24,695 nucleotides of DNA, from positions 1-24,695 of the forward strand of contig CAJLGW010000016.1 of assembly GCA_905206345.1 (NCBI GenBank), written 5' to 3'. Position numbers and translations under genes: made by a program. The stretch comes from an uncultured Sutterella sp. GTDB lineage: Bacteria; Pseudomonadota; Gammaproteobacteria; Burkholderiales; Burkholderiaceae_F. The notes under the pieces are model-generated. The model was not told where the DNA came from, ran no database searches, and saw only the letters and a list, made by a program, of their open reading frames with translations. This document shows, piece by piece, positions 1-6,516 of the stretch. Positions within the stretch are counted from its first letter, which is position 1; each line of letters opens with the position of its first letter.

Positions 1-100
1 TTTTTTATATGTTTAAAAATTTCATCTGCAAAATTATTTTGGACAGTAGTGGTTTTTAAGATTGAAGAGTAACTTGTTGGTGAAAACAGTGAAAAAATGC

Positions 101-129
101 TTGCAATCCATAGGGTTAATCAGTACAAT
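101..129 (+). promoter_or_regulatory. sigma70-like promoter of the rpsF operon
   Basis: TTGCAA at 101-106 and TACAAT at 124-129 are separated by 17 bases, a near-consensus sigma70 arrangement. It would start transcription near 136, leaving a leader of about 65 bases before rpsF at 202. No better -35/-10 pair was seen in the first 200 bases. Confidence 0.7.
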
Positions 130-147
130 AGCGTTTTTTCTGTCCTT

Positions 148-182
148 GCCGCACTAGAAATAGACGCTCTAGGTGGCTTTTT
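148..182 (+). promoter_or_regulatory. terminator-like hairpin in the rpsF leader (candidate attenuator)
   Basis: GCCGC-A-CTAGA (148-158) can pair with TCTAGGTGGC (168-177), leaving one bulged A, and five T residues follow (178-182). The hairpin lies between the promoter and the Shine-Dalgarno sequence AAGGAGA (187-193). Autogenous control of rpsF operons by an S6:S18 complex binding the leader RNA is known in several bacteria. I cannot show that this hairpin carries that binding motif; it could instead be a simple attenuator. Confidence 0.45.
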
Positions 183-201
183 CCGTAAGGAGACAATTCC
201 A

Positions 202-591
202 ATGCGTCACTATGAAATTTGCTTTATTGTGCACCCGGATCAAAGCGAGCAAGTGCCCGCCATGATCGAACGCTACGAGACGCTCGTCGCCGAACAAGGC
301 GGTACGATGCATCGTGTGGAAGACTGGGGCCGTCGTCCTTTGGCTTATCCGATCGAAAAGTTGGTTAAGGCTCACTATGTTCTCATGAACGTTGAATGCA
401 CGCATGAAACGCTCGCTGAGATCGAAAACGGTTTCCGCTTCAATGATGCCGTGTTGCGTCACTTGACGATCAAGATGAAGAAGGCTGAAACCGCTGCTTC
501 CCCGATGATGCGAATCGTCGAAAAGGAAGAGCAAAAGAAGGCCGCTAGCGAAGCTGCTCAAGCTCAACAAGCTGAAGTCGCCGCTGCTTAA
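202..591 (+). CDS. rpsF: 30S ribosomal protein S6
   Basis: This 129-residue protein begins MRHYEICFIVHPDQSEQV and matches the start of bacterial S6, a ferredoxin-like protein of the small-subunit platform that pairs with S18. The hallmark segment EDWGRRPLAYPIEKLVKAHY follows, and the tail after about residue 100 is a low-complexity Ala/Gln/Glu/Lys stretch, as in many proteobacterial S6 proteins. I chose the ATG at 202 because AAGGAGA lies eight bases upstream and family homology begins there; an in-frame ATG at 97 precedes the likely transcription start. It is first in rpsF-priB-rpsR-rplI. Codon use is strongly biased to AAG, CGT and GAA, consistent with high expression. Confidence 0.97.
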   Translation: MRHYEICFIVHPDQSEQVPAMIERYETLVAEQGGTMHRVEDWGRRPLAYPIEKLVKAHYVLMNVECTHETLAEIENGFRFNDAVLRHLTIKMKKAETAASPMMRIVEKEEQKKAASEAAQAQQAEVAAA

Positions 592-633
592 TTGATTAAC
601 CAATTCATATTGTCTGAAAGCTTTTAAAACGTT

Positions 634-927
634 GTGAATACGATTCATTTAAACGGTGAATTGACACAGAAGTCCCAGATGCGTTATACGCTGGCGGGAT
701 TACCGGTTTTAGAAGTTGTTTTTCATCACATGAGTGTGGTGAACGAAGCTGGAATTGAACGAAAATTAGAGTTCGACTTTTCAGCAAAAGCTTGCGGAGA
801 CATCGCACTGTCTCTTGAAAAAGAACCCTTAGGTTCGGTTTTTGAGATTGGCGCTTTCATCGCTCCCAGGAGCATTCGAAGCAGACAATTGATCGTACAT
901 ATTACGCAATACTCACAAGGAGTTTAA
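634..927 (+). CDS. priB: primosomal replication protein N (PriB)
   Basis: This 97-residue single-stranded-DNA-binding protein has an OB fold. PriB helps PriA restart stalled replication forks and load DnaB. The N-terminal pattern (MNTIHLNGELTQKSQMRYT, then AGLPVLEVVFHH) fits betaproteobacterial PriB and related SSB-like proteins, and its place between rpsF and rpsR is the classic priB position. It starts with GTG and has no strong Shine-Dalgarno sequence, so its translation may be deliberately low compared with the flanking ribosomal genes. Its codon use is also less biased than theirs. The stop lies two bases before the rpsR start, and the rpsR ribosome-binding site lies inside the priB 3' end. 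Confidence 0.9.
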   Translation: MNTIHLNGELTQKSQMRYTLAGLPVLEVVFHHMSVVNEAGIERKLEFDFSAKACGDIALSLEKEPLGSVFEIGAFIAPRSIRSRQLIVHITQYSQGV

Positions 928-929
928 AA

Positions 930-1202
930 ATGGCTTTTGGTGCAAAAGGCAAGGGTAAGCCCCGCCGTGGCAACCAACAAAACGCGCTCTTTAAGCGCAA
1001 GAAGTTCTGCCGTTTCACGGCTGAGAACGTCGAAATGATCGACTACAAGGATGTTGACACGCTCCGCGACTTCATCCAAGAAAACGGTAAGATTATGCCG
1101 GCTCGTTTGACGGGCACGAAGGCTCACTATCAACGTCAACTTGATACCGCCATCAAGCGCGCTCGCTTCTTGGCCTTGTTGCCGTACACGGATAACCAAT
1201 AA
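930..1202 (+). CDS. rpsR: 30S ribosomal protein S18
   Basis: This 90-residue protein has the S18 signature of a basic N-terminus followed by KKFCRFTAENVEMIDYKD, and a core with RLTGTKAHYQRQLDTAIKRA, which contacts 16S rRNA and S6. Length and composition are normal for the family. The Shine-Dalgarno sequence AAGGAGT (917-923) lies inside the end of priB, so translation of the two genes is probably coupled. Codon bias is very strong. It is third in the rpsF-priB-rpsR-rplI operon, 17 bases before rplI. Confidence 0.98.
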   Translation: MAFGAKGKGKPRRGNQQNALFKRKKFCRFTAENVEMIDYKDVDTLRDFIQENGKIMPARLTGTKAHYQRQLDTAIKRARFLALLPYTDNQ

Positions 1203-1219
1203 TCGAGGGAGTCATTCAA

Positions 1220-1669
1220 ATGCAAGTTATTCTTCTTGAAAAGATCACTCACCTCGGTGACTTGGGCGACATCGTCAAGGTTAAGGACGGTTACGCTCGC
1301 AACTTCTTGATCCCGACCAAGCGTGCTAAGCGTGCTACGCAAGCTGCTATCGCTGAATTCGAAGCTCGCCGCGCCGAATTGGAAAAGGCTCAAGCTGAAC
1401 GTGTGGCTGCTGCTGAAGCTGTTGCTGCCAAGATGAACGGCATCGCCGTTGAAATCACCAGCAAGGCTGGTGTCGATGGCCGTCTCTTCGGTTCTGTGAC
1501 CAACGCTGACGTTGCTGAAGCTCTCCAAGCTCAAGGCTTCGAAATCAAGAAGTCTCAAGTTCGCACCCCGATGGGCGCCATCAAGGCTGTTGGCGAATAC
1601 ACGCTCACGATCGGTTTGTTGACGGACATCACCGCCGACATCACGGTTAAGGTTGTGGCTGAAGCCTAA
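1220..1669 (+). CDS. rplI: 50S ribosomal protein L9
   Basis: This 149-residue protein begins MQVILLEKITHLGDLGDIV, the N-terminal 23S-rRNA-binding domain of L9, and contains the conserved VKDGYARNFLIPTKRA segment. A long helical linker rich in Ala, Glu and Lys (about residues 45-75) connects to a C-terminal domain beginning near IAVEITSKAGVDGRLFGSVT. Length equals that of E. coli L9 (149). The ribosome-binding site GAGGGAG (1205-1211) is well placed. It is the last ribosomal gene of the operon and is followed by an intrinsic terminator. Confidence 0.98.
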   Translation: MQVILLEKITHLGDLGDIVKVKDGYARNFLIPTKRAKRATQAAIAEFEARRAELEKAQAERVAAAEAVAAKMNGIAVEITSKAGVDGRLFGSVTNADVAEALQAQGFEIKKSQVRTPMGAIKAVGEYTLTIGLLTDITADITVKVVAEA

Positions 1670-1703
1670 TTAAAAACTGCTGAATTTTTAATTCAAACAG
1701 TTC

Positions 1704-1740
1704 AATCGGTCTAGATCGTTAAGATTTAGACCGATTTTTC
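1704..1740 (+). terminator. intrinsic terminator after rplI
   Basis: AATCGGTCTA (1704-1713) pairs perfectly with TAGACCGATT (1727-1736) and a T-rich stretch follows. It separates the ribosomal operon from dnaB, which probably has its own promoter. Confidence 0.85.
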
Positions 1741-1782
1741 ATTTTTTGTGACATATCTTGACGCAGAACTCGATCGGGTCTC

Positions 1783-1791
1783 TGCTAAAAT
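1783..1791 (+). promoter_or_regulatory. candidate extended -10 promoter of dnaB
   Basis: TGCTAAAAT (1783-1791) is an extended -10 element 34 bases before the dnaB start. No good -35 lies at the usual distance; TTGACG at 1758-1763 is too far upstream (22-base spacer). It is supported mainly by position after the rplI terminator. Confidence 0.4.
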
Positions 1792-1825
1792 TTTTATTTT
1801 CCACAAACAAACTTAGAGCATCAAG

Positions 1826-3205
1826 ATGGCTGAAGAACAAAAATCGGATTTAGTAAGACTGCCACCGCATTCGACCGAAGCCGAGCAAGGCTTATTGGGG
1901 AGCCTGTTAATCGATAACCGGGTCTTTGACTTGGTTAACGACGTTGTGAAGGCAGAGGACTTCTATCGCGGTGACCATCGCCGTATCTACGAACACATTT
2001 CTCAATTGATTGCTAATGGCCGTCCGGCAGACGTTTTGACGGTTCATGATTCGATGAGTTCTGTCGGTCTCGGACAAGAGGGCACGAAGAGCTTTTTAAA
2101 CTCTTTGGCAATGAATACGCCCAACTCCGCTAACGCTCGTCGCTACGCGGAAATTGTGCGTGACCGCAGTGTTTTGCGTGCTTTGGTTAATGCCGGTTCC
2201 GAAATTGTTGATTCTGCCTTGGATACGAAGGGTTTAGAGACCAAAGACATTTTGGATAAGGCTGAGAGCCGAATCTTCAGTATCAGCGAAGATGCTCAAG
2301 TGGCAGGTCAAGGTTTAAAACCCGCTAAAGGCGCTTTGATGAACGTGAGCGAGCAGGTTCAAAAACTCTATAAGAGTAAGAGCCATACCGCTGTTACCGG
2401 TGTTCCCACGGGCTTTAATGACTTGGATAGCTTAACCAAGGGGTTGCATCCCGGCGAATTGATCGTTGTGGCCGGTCGTCCTGCCATGGGTAAAACGACG
2501 TTTGCCATGAATATCGCCGAGCACGTAGCGATGCGAGCCGGTCTTCCGGTTGCCGTCTTCTCAATGGAAATGCCGGCAGAACAATTGGCCATGCGTTTGA
2601 TCAGTTCTTATCAACGCATTAAGTTGGAGCACTTGCGTAGCGGCCGTTTGGAAGGTGATGAATTCCAAAAGATGAGCGTTGCAGTAACCGATATTGCCAA
2701 CTCTCATAATGTCTTTATCGATGACTCGTCCGGTCTGACGATTTCGGACGTTCGTTCTCGTGCTCGTCGCTTGACGCGTGAAGTCAAGCAATTAGGTTTG
2801 ATTGTGATCGACTACATACAATTGATGAGCGGTACGGGCCGAGGTGAAAACCGCGCTCAAGAAATTTCTGATATTTCTCGCGGTTTGAAGCTCTTGGCTA
2901 AAGAATTGAATTGCCCGATCATCGGTCTTTCTCAGTTAAATCGTAGTTTGGAACAACGTCCAGATAAGCGCCCGATGATGAGCGACTTGCGTGAATCCGG
3001 TTCTATCGAACAGGACGCTGACGTGATTATTTTCCTTTACCGTGAAGTCGTTTATAACCAAGACCTAAAGGGCACGGACGAAGAGCGTAACGCTGAAGCT
3101 ATTATTCGTAAGCAACGTAACGGTCCGACAGGGACGGTGGATTTAGTCTTCTTCGGTGAATACACGCACTTTAAGAACGCCTCAAGGAATAGCGGATATG
3201 CTTGA
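1826..3205 (+). CDS. dnaB: replicative DNA helicase DnaB
   Basis: This 459-residue protein is full length for DnaB, the hexameric 5'-3' helicase that unwinds DNA at the fork and recruits primase. The N-terminal domain (PHSTEAEQGLLGSLLID onward, about residues 12-120) and linker precede the RecA-like motor from about residue 190. Walker A is GRPAMGKTT (217-225, Lys223), Walker B is LIVIDYIQLM (Asp329), the H4-type segment contains SQLNRSLEQR, and the arginine-finger segment KQRNG has Lys429 and Arg431. There is no intein, although DnaB is a common intein host. The C-terminus ends in SRNSGYA, slightly beyond the usual end. The last eight bases overlap the start of the next gene, a truncated copy of its own C-terminal half. 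Confidence 0.97.
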   Translation: MAEEQKSDLVRLPPHSTEAEQGLLGSLLIDNRVFDLVNDVVKAEDFYRGDHRRIYEHISQLIANGRPADVLTVHDSMSSVGLGQEGTKSFLNSLAMNTPNSANARRYAEIVRDRSVLRALVNAGSEIVDSALDTKGLETKDILDKAESRIFSISEDAQVAGQGLKPAKGALMNVSEQVQKLYKSKSHTAVTGVPTGFNDLDSLTKGLHPGELIVVAGRPAMGKTTFAMNIAEHVAMRAGLPVAVFSMEMPAEQLAMRLISSYQRIKLEHLRSGRLEGDEFQKMSVAVTDIANSHNVFIDDSSGLTISDVRSRARRLTREVKQLGLIVIDYIQLMSGTGRGENRAQEISDISRGLKLLAKELNCPIIGLSQLNRSLEQRPDKRPMMSDLRESGSIEQDADVIIFLYREVVYNQDLKGTDEERNAEAIIRKQRNGPTGTVDLVFFGEYTHFKNASRNSGYA

Positions 3206-3207
3206 TG
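2393..3207 (+). repeat. left copy of a diverged tandem duplication (dnaB 3' part)
   Basis: This stretch, from the codons for VTGVPTG in dnaB through ATGCTTGATG just past its stop, aligns end to end with 3225-4033. The copies are 815 and 809 bases; the difference is one six-base deletion in the right copy. By eye nucleotide identity is clearly above that of unrelated paralogues, with many differences at third codon positions. Confidence 0.85.
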
Positions 3208-4022
3208 AAGCGTTGGCTGACCTTGTTACAGGTGTTCCAACGGGTTTTTGTGACTTGGATCGTTTAACGAAGGGATTCCAACTAGGGGAGTTGATTGTTG
3301 TCGCAGGACGTCCTGAGATGGGTAAAACGTCTTTTGCCGTGACGATTGCAGGCCATGTGGCGATGCAAGTTGGTCTTCCGGTTGCCGTTTTCTCAATGGA
3401 AATGCCCGCGGAGCAATGGGGCATGCGTTTAATGAGTTCGACTCAACGTATTAAGTTGGATCATTTGCGTAACGGTTGTTTAGAAGGCGATGAATTAAAA
3501 AAACAGACAGCCTTCGTTTCCGAATTTTCCAGTTCTCGTAAAGTTTTTGTCGATGATTCGTCAGGTCTAACAATTACAGATATTTGCTCTCGTGCCCGTC
3601 AGTATGCGAAAGAAGCCAAACAATTGAGTTTGATCGTTATTGACTATCTGCAATTGATGAGTGCCACAGGCAAATACGGAGATCGCTTCAAAGAAATTGA
3701 AGCAATCTCTTGTGGTTTGAAGTCGTTAGCGAAGGAATTGAATTGTCCGATCCTTTGTCTGTATCAAATACCCAATAGTTTAGAAAAGCGCACTGATAAA
3801 CATCCGATAATAAGTGACTTACACAAATTTCTTGAACAAAATGCTGACCTAGTTCTTTTCCTTTTCCGTGAGGTTGTTTATAACCAAGATTTGAAAGGAA
3901 CAGATAAGGAGCACGATGTTGAAGTTATTATTGCCAAGCAAAGTAACGGTTTGACTGAGAAGGTGAACTTGGTCTTTTTCGGGGATTGTTCTCGATTTAT
4001 GAATTCAACAAGGATTAATTGA
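3198..4022 (+). CDS. truncated DnaB paralogue: stand-alone RecA-like ATPase domain without arginine finger
   Basis: This intact 274-residue frame copies DnaB residues from about 190 to the end, about two-thirds identical by eye, and lacks the N-terminal domain and linker. Walker A (GRPEMGKTS, Lys43), Walker B (LIVIDYLQLM, Asp149) and the FSMEMPAEQ segment are kept. The arginine finger is lost (KQRNG becomes KQSNG, Ser249), SQLNR becomes YQIPN, and the loop SDLRESGSIEQDAD is shortened by two residues to SDLHKFLEQNAD. The ATG at 3198 has AAGGAA eight bases upstream and overlaps the dnaB stop; a weaker in-frame ATG lies at 3156. With no stop codon and many synonymous changes, it may be a maintained protein, for example an ATP-binding partner or inhibitor of DnaB, or a slowly decaying duplicate. 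Function is unknown. Confidence 0.85.
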   Translation: MLDEALADLVTGVPTGFCDLDRLTKGFQLGELIVVAGRPEMGKTSFAVTIAGHVAMQVGLPVAVFSMEMPAEQWGMRLMSSTQRIKLDHLRNGCLEGDELKKQTAFVSEFSSSRKVFVDDSSGLTITDICSRARQYAKEAKQLSLIVIDYLQLMSATGKYGDRFKEIEAISCGLKSLAKELNCPILCLYQIPNSLEKRTDKHPIISDLHKFLEQNADLVLFLFREVVYNQDLKGTDKEHDVEVIIAKQSNGLTEKVNLVFFGDCSRFMNSTRIN

Positions 4023-4033
4023 TATGCTCGATG
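3225..4033 (+). repeat. right copy of the tandem duplication (dnaB paralogue plus start of the DUF456 gene)
   Basis: This is collinear with 2393-3207. Similarity continues past the paralogue stop into the next gene's start: AAGGATTAATTGATATGCTC here matches AAGGAATAGCGGATATGCTT at the dnaB end. The duplicated unit therefore included the downstream gene's ribosome-binding site and first codons, and the copy at 3184-3207 now starts the truncated DnaB paralogue (MLDEAL versus MLDAL). Confidence 0.8.
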
Positions 4034-4521
4034 CATTGATTACATACGGTGCCTATGCACTGGCCTTTGTTTTGATTTTGGTAGGCTTAGGTGGCACGGT
4101 TGTGCCGGCCTTGCCCGGTATCCCCATGATTTTTGGCGGTGCTTGGCTAATTGCTCATATGGAAGGGTACCAATACTTTGGTGTCGGTACGTTAATCGCT
4201 CTTGGTGTTTTAACGGTGATTTCCATTGCCATTGACTGGGTGAGTCAGACCATGGGTGCTCAGAAGGCTGGCGCCACGAAAATGGGCCTCACCGGCGCCT
4301 TTTTAGGAACGATCGTGGGGATCCCCTTTGGTCTCATCGGGATTTTCTTATTTCCTGTGATCGGTGCCTTCGTGGGTGAAATGATCGGTCATCGTGACAT
4401 GCGTTTAGCCAGCAAGGTTTCTTGGGCCACGTGGGTCGGCATGATTGCTGGGATTGCAGCGAAGGTCGCTATCGCTTTCATCATGATCGGCATTATGTTG
4501 GTGATGCGCTTCGCTTTTTAA
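4024..4521 (+). CDS. DUF456 family small integral membrane protein
   Basis: This 165-residue protein is almost entirely hydrophobic, with about four to five predicted membrane segments. The N-terminal glycine/proline pattern GLGGTVVPALPGIPMIFGGA is typical of the DUF456 family, whose function is not known. A second Gly-rich region (GAFLGTIVGIPFGLIGIFL) and a conserved GEMIGHRD loop follow. The start is one base after the paralogue stop, with AAGGA upstream inside the paralogue end, so it is probably co-transcribed with dnaB and its partial copy. Before the duplication it probably overlapped the dnaB stop directly. A bidirectional terminator follows. Confidence 0.85.
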   Translation: MLDALITYGAYALAFVLILVGLGGTVVPALPGIPMIFGGAWLIAHMEGYQYFGVGTLIALGVLTVISIAIDWVSQTMGAQKAGATKMGLTGAFLGTIVGIPFGLIGIFLFPVIGAFVGEMIGHRDMRLASKVSWATWVGMIAGIAAKVAIAFIMIGIMLVMRFAF

Positions 4522-4534
4522 AAAATTCTTTCGA

Positions 4535-4584
4535 CCAAAACAAAAGACTGAGTTTCGAATTTGAACTCAGTCTTTTTGTTTTGG
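4535..4584. terminator. bidirectional intrinsic terminator between DUF456 gene and recD
   Basis: AAAAGACTGAGTT (4542-4554) pairs perfectly with AACTCAGTCTTTT (4564-4576) around a nine-base loop. Outer CCAAAAC/GTTTTGG arms extend the inverted repeat to 4535-4584. T-rich tails on both strands suit the convergent genes. Confidence 0.9.
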
Positions 4585-4590
4585 TAGCCG

Positions 4591-6513
4591 CTAACCTTCT
4601 TTTAAGCGTTGTGTTAAACCGCTCGCACGCTGAGTTTTGGTCGAGCAGGCTTTAGCAACCGATTGGGGATTGGCATAAAGTTTCACTTCCTTTTTGGCAC
4701 GAGTCACGCCGGTATAGAGGAGCTCTCGAGTCGAAAGCGAGGAGTCCGGGTCATTGGATAGCAACACAGCTACGTGGTCATATTGCGAACCTTGCGATTG
4801 GTGAATCGTTAACGCATAAGCAGTATCGTGTTCGGGTAAAAGACCGGCGGGACGGAATTCTTCGCGATCACCGAAAAAGACTTCGTAGCGCGACCAGTCG
4901 TCATCCATCGGTAAAACAATGCCGACGTCACCATTGAAGATATCCAAAGGGGCGTAGTTTTTACGGTTAATGATGATGCGTCCAGGGTAAAAGAGCTCAG
5001 TAAAGGGGAATTGAAGGTTTACCGATTGCAACAATCCTTCTTCTTGAGCTTTTCGAGCCCATTGATTCATTTCTTCACGTACAAATTCATCCGCAAAACG
5101 GTTAACCGCTTCTACGCTATTGAAGCCGTGACGCTGTGCGGCCAAGATTCTGAAGCTGTCAGCCGTTTTCCAAACCTCGGCTAAGGCCTTGGCTTTTGCC
5201 TTGTCATCGCGAACCAAAAGCGGTTGATCCAATACGCTATTGAGATAGATTTTGAGGTCGCTTAAGTATTTCTTTAATTGCTTGCGAATCCAAGTTTGCG
5301 TATCCGTTTGCAAGGGAACATCGCGTTTGGGTTTTACCCATTCGATGCTGTCCTTTTCAGAGTTATGGCTGAAAAGTTTTTCAAATTTTTCGACGTCATA
5401 GCTCGAATTGGTATTAATGTATTGGGCGAGTTGACCGATGTTGGAATCGCTCGTAAAACGGTGACTGATGGTGAGTTCTGCCACGTGATCCGCCATCACG
5501 TCAGGGTCGGTTAAATCGGCCAAGACTGAACCCGGACCCACAGCGGCCAATTGATGCTTGTCACCCAATAAAATTAATTGCGTTTTTGTACGATCAATGC
5601 AACGCAATAATTGTTTGGCAAGCGTCAAGTCAATCATGGAGGCTTCGTCAACGATCAAAATGTCGATGTCCAATGGGTTATCTTCACTGGGACGGCCTCC
5701 GGCGAGCGTTTCAGAAGAAAGCCAACGATGGATGGTCTGAGAGGTGATTTTGTGTTGAGCAAGTTGCGCTTTAAGTTGAACAAACATTGTTCCCGATTTA
5801 CCCTCACAAGACCCGTTAATGGATTGCGTCACTCGACTGGCAGCTTTGCCGGTCGGTGCGGCCAATCCAATTACCAAATCGGGGTTGGCAGCCAACTTGC
5901 ATTCAATGAGCTTGGCCACAACCGTGGTTTTACCTGTACCCGGACCACCCGTGATGATGAAAAAGGCGTGCGATAAAGCGCCTCTGATGGCCTTTTCCTG
6001 TTCAATTAAACTTTGGGCATCCGCGGTTTGACCGTTGTCATACACCATGGATTTAAAGTCTTCAATCAACTGTTCTTGCTTGGGCAAAATCGCTTCTGAT
6101 GCGTGCGCCTTAAAGTCCATAATGGCAAGGGCCACTTCACGTTCTTCAATAAAGCGCCGTTGCAGATAAAGGCGATGAGTTTGACCGTGGCAGTCCCAAC
6201 TAAAGGGGATGCGTTTTGAGGGTTCATCTTGAAGTTTTGGGTGAGCTTTAACAAGAAGTCCGATATCTTCTAAAAGCGTTAAATCGTCATCCGAGACATT
6301 GAGTCCATCAATATTGATGCACACGCTGCCGTCAGCGTCGGCTGTACAAAAGGCTAAAAGAAGCTGATCAAGTGTGGAGCCCGCCTTTGCTTTGACCTCA
6401 TCATTGATGCATTCCGGGTGATTTCTCTCAATCGTTGCCAGAAGATGGCGTCCAAGTTGTTGATAGGCCATTTGGTCTTCGGTTAATTGTTCGACTTTGT
6501 TTTCTGCGTTCAT
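4591..6513 (-). CDS. recD: exodeoxyribonuclease V alpha subunit (RecD helicase)
   Basis: This 640-residue superfamily 1B helicase (E. coli RecD is 608) is the 5'-3' motor of the RecBCD complex, which processes double-strand ends for recombination and degrades foreign linear DNA. An N-terminal domain of about 150 residues interacts with RecB/RecC in the family. Walker A is GGPGTGKTTVVAKL (Lys195) and Walker B is DILIVDEASMIDL. The C-terminal signature TIHQSQGSQYDHVAVLL and the RELLYTGVTRAKKEV segment complete the motor. The ATG is three bases after the recB stop, with AAAAGGAAA inside the recB end as ribosome-binding site, so translation is likely coupled. It is the last gene of recC-recB-recD. 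Confidence 0.96.
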   Translation of the reverse strand: MNAENKVEQLTEDQMAYQQLGRHLLATIERNHPECINDEVKAKAGSTLDQLLLAFCTADADGSVCINIDGLNVSDDDLTLLEDIGLLVKAHPKLQDEPSKRIPFSWDCHGQTHRLYLQRRFIEEREVALAIMDFKAHASEAILPKQEQLIEDFKSMVYDNGQTADAQSLIEQEKAIRGALSHAFFIITGGPGTGKTTVVAKLIECKLAANPDLVIGLAAPTGKAASRVTQSINGSCEGKSGTMFVQLKAQLAQHKITSQTIHRWLSSETLAGGRPSEDNPLDIDILIVDEASMIDLTLAKQLLRCIDRTKTQLILLGDKHQLAAVGPGSVLADLTDPDVMADHVAELTISHRFTSDSNIGQLAQYINTNSSYDVEKFEKLFSHNSEKDSIEWVKPKRDVPLQTDTQTWIRKQLKKYLSDLKIYLNSVLDQPLLVRDDKAKAKALAEVWKTADSFRILAAQRHGFNSVEAVNRFADEFVREEMNQWARKAQEEGLLQSVNLQFPFTELFYPGRIIINRKNYAPLDIFNGDVGIVLPMDDDWSRYEVFFGDREEFRPAGLLPEHDTAYALTIHQSQGSQYDHVAVLLSNDPDSSLSTRELLYTGVTRAKKEVKLYANPQSVAKACSTKTQRASGLTQRLKEG

Positions 6514-6516
6514 GAT

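Noticed and set aside
97..201. N-terminally extended rpsF starting at 97
   Set aside because: The extension overlaps the promoter and leader hairpin and has no S6 homology; ATG 202 has an excellent ribosome-binding site.
3156..4022. Paralogue start at ATG 3156, or a frameshift joining dnaB to its copy, or a DnaB intein
   Set aside because: dnaB is complete and ends with its own stop. The copy has its own well-placed start at 3198, no slippery sequence was seen at the overlap, and the extra sequence is a helicase domain rather than an intein.
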